A stretch of 64,000 bases of DNA from Pseudobdellovibrio sp031428275. Lineage in GTDB: Bacteria > Bdellovibrionota > Bdellovibrionia > Bdellovibrionales > Bdellovibrionaceae. The stretch covers positions 62,001 through 126,000 of the forward strand of contig JANPPC010000007.1 in NCBI GenBank assembly GCA_031428275.1. The letters are read 5' to 3'. The position numbers were made by a program, and so were the translations under genes. The first letter of the stretch is position 1. Each line of letters begins with the position of its first letter. Shown here piece after piece: positions 51,755 through 59,574 of the stretch. The notes under the pieces were generated by a model. The model searched no databases, had not been told where the DNA came from, and worked only from the letters and a program-made list of their open reading frames with translations.

Positions 51755-52906
51755 TTAAAATGCGAATAAATTTTCGCATTTTGATGGGGCCGGTGATTTT
51801 ATTTTTAAAATATTTTCTAAACGTATCGAGTAACGATAGATTAAATTAGACGCTTGACTGGTTTCTAGTAGGTTTACCACTCTATCTACATTCAGTAAGG
51901 CCGTTAAACCAATTAATCCGTGAACGGCAAAGGTGATCACTGGAGTGTTGCCATAAACTTCCGGTTGAAAAACCATACTCATACTAGCCAGACTAGCTAA
52001 AATAACTCCGCGCATATCCGAAATTCTTTTAAGATTCAATTTTGCGACGGGATTTACATCGGCATCGACTTTATTGTAAACTTCGGCCCACGCAAATTGA
52101 GTTAGTGTCATCATGGTGGTCAACTTCAGGGTATGAGACCAAAAACTAGTTGATAATAGTATCGTGTCGATTTGATCAAATGACAAAAGGCCACCGCGCA
52201 AAACGTAAAAGGCAGTCCCCATCGCCAAGTTCGATGCAAATTGACTAGCTAACACATTCGACGCCTTAATGAAGTTTGATGTTCCACCCAAGCGTTCAAG
52301 TGCAGCCATCATCCGATTCTGAACCGGTCTCGTCATTTTACCCCACAGGTCTCGATCTAAGCCAAAGGTCACCGCCATAAGCATATTAAACGAGACCATC
52401 GAAAGCTTTTGCGGAAATCCTAATGACGATGCATGAATCCAAACCAGAGAATCGGTGGCCGTTGTAACAGCCAAAACAAATAACGTTACTTTATCCGAGC
52501 GTAGTGTTTCATTGGCACGAGCTAAGTATTCGCGGTACTCAAGTTTTGCGGCCGCCGTCATTTTTGTAAGCGCGCCCATCGGCATAAACTTAAGCTTCGT
52601 TGAATTCTTCGCCTTCGCAAATGCGGCAGCTGTTAACTGCATGACGGCCGGATGGTCTGAAGTGACCACGGTAGCTACATCGGTCATTTGAGCTTGATGT
52701 AATGCTCTGGCCACTGCCGAAGTTGGTACGTCACCCAAAGACTGAATAGAAATTCGAGGCTGGTTCGGTAACTCCGTTTTTACGATCAGTGTGGCCGCAT
52801 CTGAAGTCTCAGCAGCTGGGGCGTTTTCGCCGGCAAATATTTCTAGCGGTGTAAAACCGATAAAAAAAGCGACTAAAACAACAGGTAAGAAGTAAGATAA
52901 TTTCAT
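51755..52906 (-). CDS. exported multi-helix membrane protein, unknown family
   Basis: A 383-residue protein with a signal peptide (VVLVAFFIGFTPLEIFA|GE), a soluble Ala/Thr-rich region to about residue 135, and then around six hydrophobic segments (VTLFVLAVTTATDSLVWI, MVSFNMLMAVTFGL, LASQFASNLAMGTAFYVLRGGL, TLKLTTMMTLTQFAWAEV, GVILASLASMSMVF and VITFAVHGLIGLTALLNV). No catalytic motif was recognised. Its 3' end is packed against the Fic gene. Proteins with this layout exist in bdellovibrios but have no assigned function to my knowledge. Confidence 0.72.
   Translation of the reverse strand: MKLSYFLPVVLVAFFIGFTPLEIFAGENAPAAETSDAATLIVKTELPNQPRISIQSLGDVPTSAVARALHQAQMTDVATVVTSDHPAVMQLTAAAFAKAKNSTKLKFMPMGALTKMTAAAKLEYREYLARANETLRSDKVTLFVLAVTTATDSLVWIHASSLGFPQKLSMVSFNMLMAVTFGLDRDLWGKMTRPVQNRMMAALERLGGTSNFIKASNVLASQFASNLAMGTAFYVLRGGLLSFDQIDTILLSTSFWSHTLKLTTMMTLTQFAWAEVYNKVDADVNPVAKLNLKRISDMRGVILASLASMSMVFQPEVYGNTPVITFAVHGLIGLTALLNVDRVVNLLETSQASNLIYRYSIRLENILKIKSPAPSKCENLFAF
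51757..51782. terminator. bidirectional terminator overlapping a stop codon
   Basis: AAAATGCGAA and TTCGCATTTT form a perfect 10-bp stem around a 6-base loop, lying between the Fic gene and the end of the convergent membrane protein gene, whose last codons are inside the stem. Adjacent A and T runs favour termination on both strands. Confidence 0.65.
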
Positions 52907-52938
52907 CTGACGGAAGTATAGATTATATTTTTAAAATA

Positions 52939-52967
52939 TTCGCCTGTCGATATTCTGTACAGGCGAA
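52939..52967 (-). terminator. rho-independent terminator
   Basis: TTCGCCTGT and ACAGGCGAA form a 9-bp stem with an 11-base loop; on the minus strand TATTTT follows. It ends the gene at 53003-53923. Confidence 0.6.
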
Positions 52968-53002
52968 ATTTACAGATTGTCTAAATTCTAGTTAAAATTA
53001 AA

Positions 53003-53923
53003 CTATTCGCAGCTGTAGGCCCAGTCTTTTAAAGCGGCGTATTCGCTTTCAGTATACTGCTGCAGTATGTAGGCTCTCGCGGCGGAATGCCCACCTTTGT
53101 TCGGTAGCTCTTCCAAAACCGATCTAAATTTAACGATTGCCGATTGTTTATCGGTTTCAGCAACGCTTAGGTTCGGCAAATCAAGCTGGGTTGACATTAA
53201 ACTTATATTTTGAAAAGCGCCGACGACGATCCCACGTTTTTCATTCGTTAAATTATGTTGTCCGACAAATACAAAAGCCGAGTAACTGTGCTTTCGACAG
53301 AAACCACCTAGGCTCGAATTGAAATTATACTCAACGAATTGAATATTATTGGTCGTAAAAATACGCTGAACCATACGACGAAAATTTGTGTATTGTGGCT
53401 GCACCATTGCTCGCAAAGTATCACGGTAAAACCCAGAACTTTTAGGAAACAACTCGGCGACTTGCTCCGAGGTAAATAAGCCCTCGGCAAGCATTGCGGC
53501 CATCGTGTCTTTTTTTATCGCGATGGGTGAAACCACATTAATAAAGCGCGTTCCTGCCGGCATCGTTAGCTCGACGAACGAATTTCCGTAAGTTTTAGAA
53601 ATAAGCGGATCAATCGCAAAATACAAACCTGCGCCGGCCGCATAATTTTTAGTCGAGGCATCGGTAAAATCTAAATCCCAGAAAGATCCCGCGCGCTCAG
53701 ATAAATATCGATTTACAAAACTTTGGCGGCCCGCTTCGGTTCGAAGCTCTGACCAAACTTGCTGTAAGTAGAAATAATTGTAAATTTTTTTTTCTGTTTT
53801 TAAAGTCTTTGCTGACACCATAATATCGCGACTAAGTAAGTTTTCAGAGTAAAGAGCTTGCGCATGAACCTTTAAACTTGAGAGCAAAAAAAATGCGAAC
53901 CCAAACAGAATTTTTTTCTTCAT
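53003..53923 (-). CDS. exported protein with a possible ADP-ribosyltransferase-like segment
   Basis: A 306-residue protein with a signal peptide (MKKKILFGFAFFLLSSLKVHA). Residues about 94-125 (AGAGLYFAIDPLISKTYG, then FVELTMPAGTRFINV) resemble the GxGLYFAxDPxxSxxYG strand-turn pattern of PARP-type and other ADP-ribosyltransferase folds. A preceding H-G motif and a clear catalytic Glu are not found, so the assignment is weak. Two cysteines (GGFCRKH near 210 and the next-to-last residue) may pair. The insertion sequence ends 43 bp upstream of its ATG, so its promoter may have been displaced. Otherwise unknown. Confidence 0.6.
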   Translation of the reverse strand: MKKKILFGFAFFLLSSLKVHAQALYSENLLSRDIMVSAKTLKTEKKIYNYFYLQQVWSELRTEAGRQSFVNRYLSERAGSFWDLDFTDASTKNYAAGAGLYFAIDPLISKTYGNSFVELTMPAGTRFINVVSPIAIKKDTMAAMLAEGLFTSEQVAELFPKSSGFYRDTLRAMVQPQYTNFRRMVQRIFTTNNIQFVEYNFNSSLGGFCRKHSYSAFVFVGQHNLTNEKRGIVVGAFQNISLMSTQLDLPNLSVAETDKQSAIVKFRSVLEELPNKGGHSAARAYILQQYTESEYAALKDWAYSCE

Positions 53924-53958
53924 GAGCGCAAATCTATAACAGTGGCACTGTATAACCC

Positions 53959-53966
53959 AAACTTTT
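53959..53966. repeat. target site duplication, left copy
   Basis: AAACTTTT directly before the left inverted repeat of the insertion sequence, identical to 55271-55278. Confidence 0.9.
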
Positions 53967-54003
53967 GGTTCTCCATCAATGACAGGGGCAGTCAGGGAAT
54001 CTG
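53967..54003 (+). repeat. left inverted repeat of the ISL3 element
   Basis: Begins GGTTCTCC and ends GGGAATCTG; matches the reverse complement of 55234-55270 at most positions, exactly over AGGGGCAGTCAG. Confidence 0.88.
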
Positions 54004-54048
54004 TTAGAATGTTTTTACTACAAGACGTTTTAACAAAAGGAACCCTAA

Positions 54049-55233
54049 ATGCCCCCGAATCAGCACGAATCTATCATTGGATTACCGGATTATAAAATCA
54101 TTTCTTATCGCGGCGCAAAGACCGTCGAAATCATCGCAGAGTACACCGGATTGATCGGATGTATTCACTGCGGGTCGATTAATCTTCGAAAAAAGGAACG
54201 CTTTAATCGCGTTTTAAAGCATCACAGCATTGGGTTATCAAAAAGCGTTTTGATGATCCAGACGTACAAGTTTTATTGCCGTGATTGCAAAAAGTATTTT
54301 AACCAAAGACTACCCGGCATTTTGCCATACCAAAGATCAACTGAACCGTTCAAAGATGAGGTTAGTTTAAAACATCACGATGGCACATCGGTTTTAAAAG
54401 TAAGCAAGCGATTAGGATTAGGCGAAGCGACGGTTGTAAGGTATTACCGAAAATACATCCAACGTGAATTTAACGAGCATAAAAATGCAAGCTGCCCGAA
54501 AGTTTTAGGAATCGATGAAAAGAAATTTAATAAAAAGTTAGGTTACCAGACGACGCTTGTAAATCTACAGAAACACACTGTGTTCGATATTACATTGGGT
54601 CGCACGGAATCCAATCTAGGCAAGTATCTAAGGCGCATGCCCGATCGAAAAAACTGCAAAGTAATTGTAATGGATTTAAGTGAAACGTACCGAAAAATTG
54701 CACGTGATTATTTTCCAAAAGCGATGGTAGTTGCAGATCGTTTCCATGTGGTGAGGTTAGTGAATCATCACTTTTTAAAAACATGGTCTTTACTTGATGA
54801 AGTGGGAAGAAAGAATCGAGGGTTGATGTATTTAATGCGTATGCATGAGTGGACTAATATGAAAGAAAAATCGCGCAAGAATTTAGTTAGATATTTAGAT
54901 GAAAACCCGGCTTTAAAAGCGGTTTATGATTTTAAGCAAAGTTTGATGAAATTAATTTTAACAAGGGCTTATAATCGTCATCAGGCCGTACCAAAAGTAA
55001 AAGAATTTTTAGATAAAATACGGGCCTTAAAAATGTCGAATTTTAAAAATTTAGAAACGCTTGGAAATACTTTGGAAGAATGGAGTGAAGAGATCGTTCG
55101 AATGTGGCGATTTAGTAAAACTAACTCGATTACTGAGGGTTTACATCGGCGAATGGATGAGATACAAAACAGAGCTTACGGAATGCATAATTTTAACAAT
55201 TATCGTCTAAGAGTGAAAGCCTATTGCGGCTAG
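54049..55233 (+). CDS. ISL3-family transposase
   Basis: A 394-residue DDE transposase. An N-terminal zinc ribbon (C38/C41 and C77/C80) and helix-turn-helix (VLKVSKRLGLGEATVVRYYRK region) bind the ends. The catalytic core shows GIDE (D156), VMDLSETY (D209), VVADRFHVVRLVN (D230) and SITEGLHRRMDEIQNRAYG (E363), diagnostic of the ISL3 family. An AAAAGGA site lies before the ATG. The frame is complete and ends one base before the right inverted repeat, so the gene is probably functional. Confidence 0.96.
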   Translation: MPPNQHESIIGLPDYKIISYRGAKTVEIIAEYTGLIGCIHCGSINLRKKERFNRVLKHHSIGLSKSVLMIQTYKFYCRDCKKYFNQRLPGILPYQRSTEPFKDEVSLKHHDGTSVLKVSKRLGLGEATVVRYYRKYIQREFNEHKNASCPKVLGIDEKKFNKKLGYQTTLVNLQKHTVFDITLGRTESNLGKYLRRMPDRKNCKVIVMDLSETYRKIARDYFPKAMVVADRFHVVRLVNHHFLKTWSLLDEVGRKNRGLMYLMRMHEWTNMKEKSRKNLVRYLDENPALKAVYDFKQSLMKLILTRAYNRHQAVPKVKEFLDKIRALKMSNFKNLETLGNTLEEWSEEIVRMWRFSKTNSITEGLHRRMDEIQNRAYGMHNFNNYRLRVKAYCG

Positions 55234-55270
55234 CAGAAACACTGACTGCCCCTACCTTTGGAGAAGAACC
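55234..55270 (-). repeat. right inverted repeat of the ISL3 element
   Basis: Read on the minus strand it begins GGTTCTTCTCC and continues through AGGGGCAGTCAG, mirroring the left end. It starts directly after the transposase stop codon. Confidence 0.88.
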
Positions 55271-55278
55271 AAACTTTT
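55271..55278. repeat. target site duplication, right copy
   Basis: AAACTTTT, identical to the left copy at 53959-53966. Confidence 0.9.
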
Positions 55279-55326
55279 TAATCAATCAGACTTGCTTTAC
55301 GAAGTAATTTCATTAGCTGGATAAAA

Positions 55327-55402
55327 TGGTCGTCCTTGTAGGACTCGAACCTACGACCCCTCCCATGTCATGGGAATGCGCTACCAACTGCGCTAAAGGA
55401 CG
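55327..55402 (-). tRNA. tRNA-Val (anticodon GAC)
   Basis: On the minus strand the acceptor arms CGTCCTT and AAGGACG pair over 7 bp, the D-arm is GCGC-AGTTGGTA-GCGC, the anticodon stem TTCCC/GGGAG encloses ATGACAT (anticodon GAC), and the T-arm is GTAGGTTCGAGTCCTAC. The discriminator base A and CCA are encoded, giving 76 bases. It reads GUC and GUU valine codons. It lies 48 bp from the insertion sequence target duplication. Confidence 0.96.
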
Positions 55403-55507
55403 ATGTATGGAATTGTTTGTAAAAATTAACAGCTTTTGACGCCATATTCAAGCTTCGTAGCAGGAAGCCTTGCATTCTGTCGAGGTCTTGTCTAAACCAT
55501 TTAATTC

Positions 55508-56185
55508 ATGAGTGATTTCAGCATTTTACCTATTCTTATCACGGGCCTTGTTGTTGCGGTTTTACACGCCGCCATTCCAACTCACTGGCTGCCATTTGTG
55601 ATGGCATCACGCGCCCAAAAATGGACCTGGTCTAAAACGCAATCTATCTTACTTATCGCTGGCATGGGTCACGTCATTATGACCACCTTATTGGGCGCTT
55701 TACTTTTTGTTTTAGGGCTCGGCGTATATCACCAGATCGAAAGTTACTTTTTACTGATCGCAAGTATTTCGATCGCATCATACGGTTGTTACCAAATTTA
55801 CCAATATAAAACCGGCCATAAGCACACCCACTGCGATCACGCACACGAAACCGAACATCAACACCTTGATGAGCTTAAAAAAACCTCGAAAGATGGTTGG
55901 GCTATTCTAAGCCTACTTTCGCTTCTAACTTTTTCTCCGTGCGAGGCTTTTCTTCCGATCTATTTAACTTCGGTGCGCTTCGGCTGGTCAGGCTTTGTTT
56001 TACTCAGCCTCACTTTAGCGGTGGGAACACTCGTCACGATGCTTAGCTTCGCCTGGCTATCGGCCAAAACGATCGAACGTTACAAACTAGATTGGCTAGA
56101 AGATCACGAAAAACTAATTATGGGTGTAGGTCTGATCTTGCTAGCGGTGGTTTTATTTTTTCTTGAAAGATCACACAGTTTATGA
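55508..56185 (+). CDS. NicO/RcnA-like membrane protein with a His-rich loop
   Basis: A 225-residue inner membrane protein with about six helices and a cytoplasmic or periplasmic loop rich in histidine (HKHTHCDHAHETEHQHL, residues about 103-120), a likely metal-binding stretch. The first helix carries HAAIPTHWLPFVM and a later one FSPCEAFLPIYL, comparable to the metal-selecting sites of the NicO, RcnA and HupE/UreJ-like transporters. It is probably a divalent metal (Ni, Co or Zn) transporter, though the metal and direction are unknown. Its stop overlaps the arfB start (ATGA). Confidence 0.72.
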   Translation: MSDFSILPILITGLVVAVLHAAIPTHWLPFVMASRAQKWTWSKTQSILLIAGMGHVIMTTLLGALLFVLGLGVYHQIESYFLLIASISIASYGCYQIYQYKTGHKHTHCDHAHETEHQHLDELKKTSKDGWAILSLLSLLTFSPCEAFLPIYLTSVRFGWSGFVLLSLTLAVGTLVTMLSFAWLSAKTIERYKLDWLEDHEKLIMGVGLILLAVVLFFLERSHSL

Positions 56186-56586
56186 AAATTATAATTCCCT
56201 GGACCGAACTTGAGTGGACTGCAACGCGCTCATCGGGCGCCGGCGGACAGCATGTTAATAAAACAAATTCAGCTGTGCAGCTACGCTTTTCAATTTCAAA
56301 TTCTGAAGTTTTAACGCCCATCGAAAAAGAAAAATTATTGGTGCGCTTAGCCCACCGCTTAGTTCAAGGTGACGAAATTTTAGTCCGTAACGAAGATCAA
56401 CGCGACCAAAAAAGTAATAAAGAAAAAGCCTACGAAATACTAAACGCGATGATCGTAAAAGCCTTAATTGATCCAAAAAAGCGCTTGGCCACGAAGCCAA
56501 AAAGAAGCTCGATTCGTAAACGCCTCGAAGGTAAGAAAATTCGTAGTGATATTAAAAAAAATCGTTCCGAAAAAGTGAAGTGGTAA
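56182..56586 (+). CDS. arfB: alternative ribosome-rescue factor ArfB (YaeJ-type peptidyl-tRNA hydrolase)
   Basis: ArfB releases stalled ribosomes on non-stop mRNA by hydrolysing peptidyl-tRNA. The GGQ motif is at residues 21-23 (SSGAGGQHVNKTNSAV), followed by the family's RNEDQRDQKSNKEKA block and the long basic C-terminal tail (KPKRSSIRKRLEGKKIR, then KKNRSEKVKW) that enters the empty mRNA channel. At 134 residues it has the length of ArfB rather than release factors 1 and 2. It is translationally coupled to the NicO-like gene by a four-base overlap. Confidence 0.95.
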   Translation: MKIIIPWTELEWTATRSSGAGGQHVNKTNSAVQLRFSISNSEVLTPIEKEKLLVRLAHRLVQGDEILVRNEDQRDQKSNKEKAYEILNAMIVKALIDPKKRLATKPKRSSIRKRLEGKKIRSDIKKNRSEKVKW

Positions 56587-56701
56587 ATTAAATAAAAGAT
56601 CGCTCAATTTCGACTACTGTCAAAACTACTGACAGTTTTGGCTGCCTTAATCTTCCCCTTTTGATTCTACCATGGCCCAAAGCGTGCTTTGAACAGCGTT
56701 T

Positions 56702-58078
56702 ATGAAAACATTGCTCTTGTTTTTAAGTCTTATTTCTTTGACTGCAAACTCATTCGCAGCGACCGCCGATCTTTCTTCGCTTAGCTTAAAAGAGGTTTCT
56801 TACAAGGCCCTTCACTTCGCGTTGAGCACACAAGTGACTAAAACCGATTCCTACTACTTAAGCGGAGAGTTTCCGACCCGAATTGAATCGACCCTTGTAC
56901 CGATCTTGGCTGGGGTGGGTAAACCCATCGGACAAAATCATGAAGCAACCGGTTTTACAACCGCCGCCGTTGTTAATATTCTGGCGCAAACTTATTTGGA
57001 TCATCCCGAATTAAAAAATGAAGCTCCGCTTAACCAGATACCTGGTGCACTTGCCTCAGCGGCGCATACATTTAAAAGATACGAGCAAGGCGCAGCCTTC
57101 AATTTTTATCCGGCTCGTATGAATAAAGGTGTCTGGGTTAGAAGACCTGTTAATATGACTCTTTTACCAATCTGGCATGGATTCACCAACGTGCCCAACG
57201 ACGCTGATACTTCATCGGCGGTACTAACAGCCAAAATTTACAACGCGAGAATAAACCAAATTGAATACTCAATTCCGCGAGCTTCACTATTAGAGTTTTC
57301 AAAATACCGTGACCTTTCTAGAAACCCGCAGTTTTACAACGGCCGCAATCAGTTAGTTAATTCAGGCGCCTTCATGACTTGGTTGTACGACGAAAAAAAT
57401 CCAGATATGCCTAGATTCTATTTCTCTAGCTCGGCCAAAGGCGAGCGAATTCCGTTCAACGTTAATGATGTCGATTGCGTCGTTAACGCTAATATTTTAA
57501 AAATGGCGGCGCTTTCTGGGAATGCGAACATGCCCGGTCGTGAAGCTACGTGCGCGATGCTCAACGCGCAAATAACAAACGATAAACACAAAGATTGTGG
57601 AATTTACTATCCGAACACTTTGAATTTGGCCTACGCACTGGCATCTAGTGAAAAAGCAGGCGAAAGCTGCATCACTCAAAATTCACATGATCTGATGATT
57701 AAAAAAATCATCAAAATGCAAACCGCCGAAGGCGCATGGTTCAATGAAGGAAATATTTGGCAAGACCCAACTTTGACCACGGCCTATGCTTTAGCGTCAC
57801 TGTTGCAGTATGCAAACCCACGCGACCCTCTGGTGCATCAAGCCTTAGTCTACGGAGTTCATTATCTATTAAAAAATGCTCGCCAAAAAGACGGCATTAT
57901 TTATTGGGATGCTGACAATTTCTTTACCGCGACAGCCATTGCTCGCTCGTTAATTATGTGGATTTCTGAAGCGTATACGAACGCAATTATTGCAGATGTA
58001 TTTTTAAAGATGGCTAAAGAATTTCCTGAATACTCGGTAACTGAGTACATTAACCTTAACGTAAGCGAAACACCATGA
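56702..58078 (+). CDS. secreted protein with terpene-cyclase-like toroid C-terminus
   Basis: A 458-residue protein with a signal peptide (LLLFLSLISLTANSFA|AT). The C-terminal third (QTAEGAWFNEGNIWQD, then PTLTTAYALASLLQYA and HYLLKNARQKDGIIYWDAD) has the helix-QxxxGxW-like rhythm of alpha/alpha toroids found in terpene cyclases, prenyltransferases and pectate lyase-like proteins, but no DXDD or DDXD catalytic motif. Several cysteines (near 260, 287, 300 and 326) suggest disulfides. It overlaps the next secreted-protein gene by four bases. Role unknown; a structural or substrate-binding function in the periplasm is possible. Confidence 0.7.
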   Translation: MKTLLLFLSLISLTANSFAATADLSSLSLKEVSYKALHFALSTQVTKTDSYYLSGEFPTRIESTLVPILAGVGKPIGQNHEATGFTTAAVVNILAQTYLDHPELKNEAPLNQIPGALASAAHTFKRYEQGAAFNFYPARMNKGVWVRRPVNMTLLPIWHGFTNVPNDADTSSAVLTAKIYNARINQIEYSIPRASLLEFSKYRDLSRNPQFYNGRNQLVNSGAFMTWLYDEKNPDMPRFYFSSSAKGERIPFNVNDVDCVVNANILKMAALSGNANMPGREATCAMLNAQITNDKHKDCGIYYPNTLNLAYALASSEKAGESCITQNSHDLMIKKIIKMQTAEGAWFNEGNIWQDPTLTTAYALASLLQYANPRDPLVHQALVYGVHYLLKNARQKDGIIYWDADNFFTATAIARSLIMWISEAYTNAIIADVFLKMAKEFPEYSVTEYINLNVSETP

Positions 58079-58848
58079 AGACAATTTTTGTGTTGGCAAA
58101 TATATTGGCGGCCTTAACTTGCACCTCGGCACAAGCTTGGCAGATTGAAACAGGTGATTACGACAAGTGGCTTAATAGCTTAACTCCTCCCGCGGGCGTC
58201 GAAAAACAGGTCGCCCTCTTTTGGAAACGCAATAACCTGGCTGACCCACCGCTTGACTACATCGCTGACTTCGGCCAAACGATGAAACTGAAATTTACCT
58301 CAGAAATTAAAACTTTTAATACCTGCGCTAATAACACGCGCATCGATTTTTTAGATAGCGTTTTTTCAAACTCTCCGGCTGCAGCGGCTCCATTCGAAAA
58401 TAACTTTCTAAGAATTGAATCCGTCAACTGTTTAGGTCGATTAAACCTTGATAAAGTATTTAACCAGTTTTTAGACCCTGAATTTAACAAAAGAACCATC
58501 CAGGGATTAAAGAAAATAACCATTGATCCAAATACAAATAAAGTTTGCCACGAAACTTCAATTTTAGCGATCGGCAAGTCTTCTTACTGCTTCACGCAGA
58601 ACATCTGGAAAAACGAACACAAATATGTGATTCATTCATTTAACGAAGAAAATGCAGCGGGCATTGAAGCGCCCGTTTACTTCCGCCAAGTCATCACGGT
58701 TTTTGAAAAATTACCAAGTGATGAAATTATCATTTACGCCCTTGCCTATGGACGTGGACCGAATATTCCTTTTAAATCTTTAGTTAAAGGTGTGATTAAG
58801 TCACAGCAGAAAAATTTAATCGATGAGCTCATCCGTAGCTCTCAGTGA
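58075..58848 (+). CDS. secreted protein of unknown function, coupled to the preceding gene
   Basis: A 257-residue protein with a signal peptide (MKTIFVLANILAALTCTSAQA). The mature protein has four cysteines (CANNTR, NCLGRL, KVCHET and SSYCFTQ), likely two disulfides, and a mixed alpha/beta pattern ending in a helical basic segment. The start overlaps the stop of the toroid protein gene (ATGA), so the two are translated together and may form a complex. No family was recognised. Confidence 0.72.
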   Translation: MKTIFVLANILAALTCTSAQAWQIETGDYDKWLNSLTPPAGVEKQVALFWKRNNLADPPLDYIADFGQTMKLKFTSEIKTFNTCANNTRIDFLDSVFSNSPAAAAPFENNFLRIESVNCLGRLNLDKVFNQFLDPEFNKRTIQGLKKITIDPNTNKVCHETSILAIGKSSYCFTQNIWKNEHKYVIHSFNEENAAGIEAPVYFRQVITVFEKLPSDEIIIYALAYGRGPNIPFKSLVKGVIKSQQKNLIDELIRSSQ

Positions 58849-58853
58849 AATCG

Positions 58854-58872
58854 GGCCGATGAAATAATCGGT
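58854..58872. terminator. possible bidirectional terminator
   Basis: GGCCGAT and ATCGGTC form a 7-bp stem (one G-T) around GAAATA, in the 39-bp gap between the convergent secreted protein gene and lipB. No strong T-run follows on either strand. Confidence 0.4.
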
Positions 58873-58887
58873 CAGCGCACTAAATAG

Positions 58888-59574
58888 CTAAGGTCGCATT
58901 TCAAGTTGGCGCCGGAACAGGTCTTTCCACTTCGTAAACAATTCAGATAAGCTAGCGTCGATCCCGTAATGCGCTAACTTATCAAGTGGCTGATTTTTCA
59001 TTCCGCAGGCGCGGATGGCATCAAAAAGCTGTAAGTCATTACGAACATTTAAACTAATACCGTGCTGTGAAATTCCGTTTTTAATTTGAATACCACAAAA
59101 AGCAATCTTACCGTTAGCGGTGTGCAGGCCAATGGATTTTTCATCGACCGAAGAGTGAACTTCGTACTCGGCCAATAATTCTTGGGTGGTCTTTAAAAGC
59201 AAACAGACGTAATCTTTGACACCCAATTTAAGCTCACGAAGATTCAAAATAGGGTAAATGACCAACTGACCTTCAGAGTGAATCGTCGCAAGCCCCCCGC
59301 GGGTCGATTGCACAACTGGTATATTGGTCACCATAATTTCAAGCTGCGCATCGGCGCGATGACCTAGCGTTAAAACGGCGGGGTGTTCAAGCCCGATCAC
59401 CGAGTAAAGATGATTTTTTAAAGCAAGATTTTGAAGATCAAGTTGCAGGCGTTCCGCACGCGAGTAGTCATACAATCCTAGATAAGACGATTCTAATACC
59501 CATTTTTTTTGCGGAGCCCGCTCACTGATATCGACTCTGTCAGAAGGCTTATTGGTACAATTCGACGCGATCAT
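58888..59574 (-). CDS. lipB: octanoyl-[acyl-carrier-protein]:protein transferase
   Basis: LipB transfers octanoyl chains from ACP to the lipoyl domains of 2-oxoacid dehydrogenases and glycine cleavage H protein. The family signs are HPAVLTLGHRADAQ, RGGLATIHSEGQLVIYPI, catalytic K156 in GKIAFCGIQIKNGISQHG, and thiol C190 in IRACGM. It has a non-family N-terminal stretch of about 25 residues; no later methionine before the domain is available. It overlaps the end of the upstream lipoprotein gene by 26 bp. lipA is not in the window. Confidence 0.93.
   Translation of the reverse strand: MIASNCTNKPSDRVDISERAPQKKWVLESSYLGLYDYSRAERLQLDLQNLALKNHLYSVIGLEHPAVLTLGHRADAQLEIMVTNIPVVQSTRGGLATIHSEGQLVIYPILNLRELKLGVKDYVCLLLKTTQELLAEYEVHSSVDEKSIGLHTANGKIAFCGIQIKNGISQHGISLNVRNDLQLFDAIRACGMKNQPLDKLAHYGIDASLSELFTKWKDLFRRQLEMRP

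Larger units (their letters stand above)
53967..55270 (+). mobile_element. complete ISL3-family insertion sequence, 1304 bp
   Basis: The element has one transposase gene, 37-bp imperfect terminal inverted repeats beginning GGTTCT and sharing an uninterrupted AGGGGCAGTCAG core, and an exact 8-bp target duplication (AAACTTTT), the duplication length usual for ISL3 elements. All parts are intact, which points to a recent insertion. It separates the exported protein gene at 53003-53923 from tRNA-Val. Confidence 0.95.
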
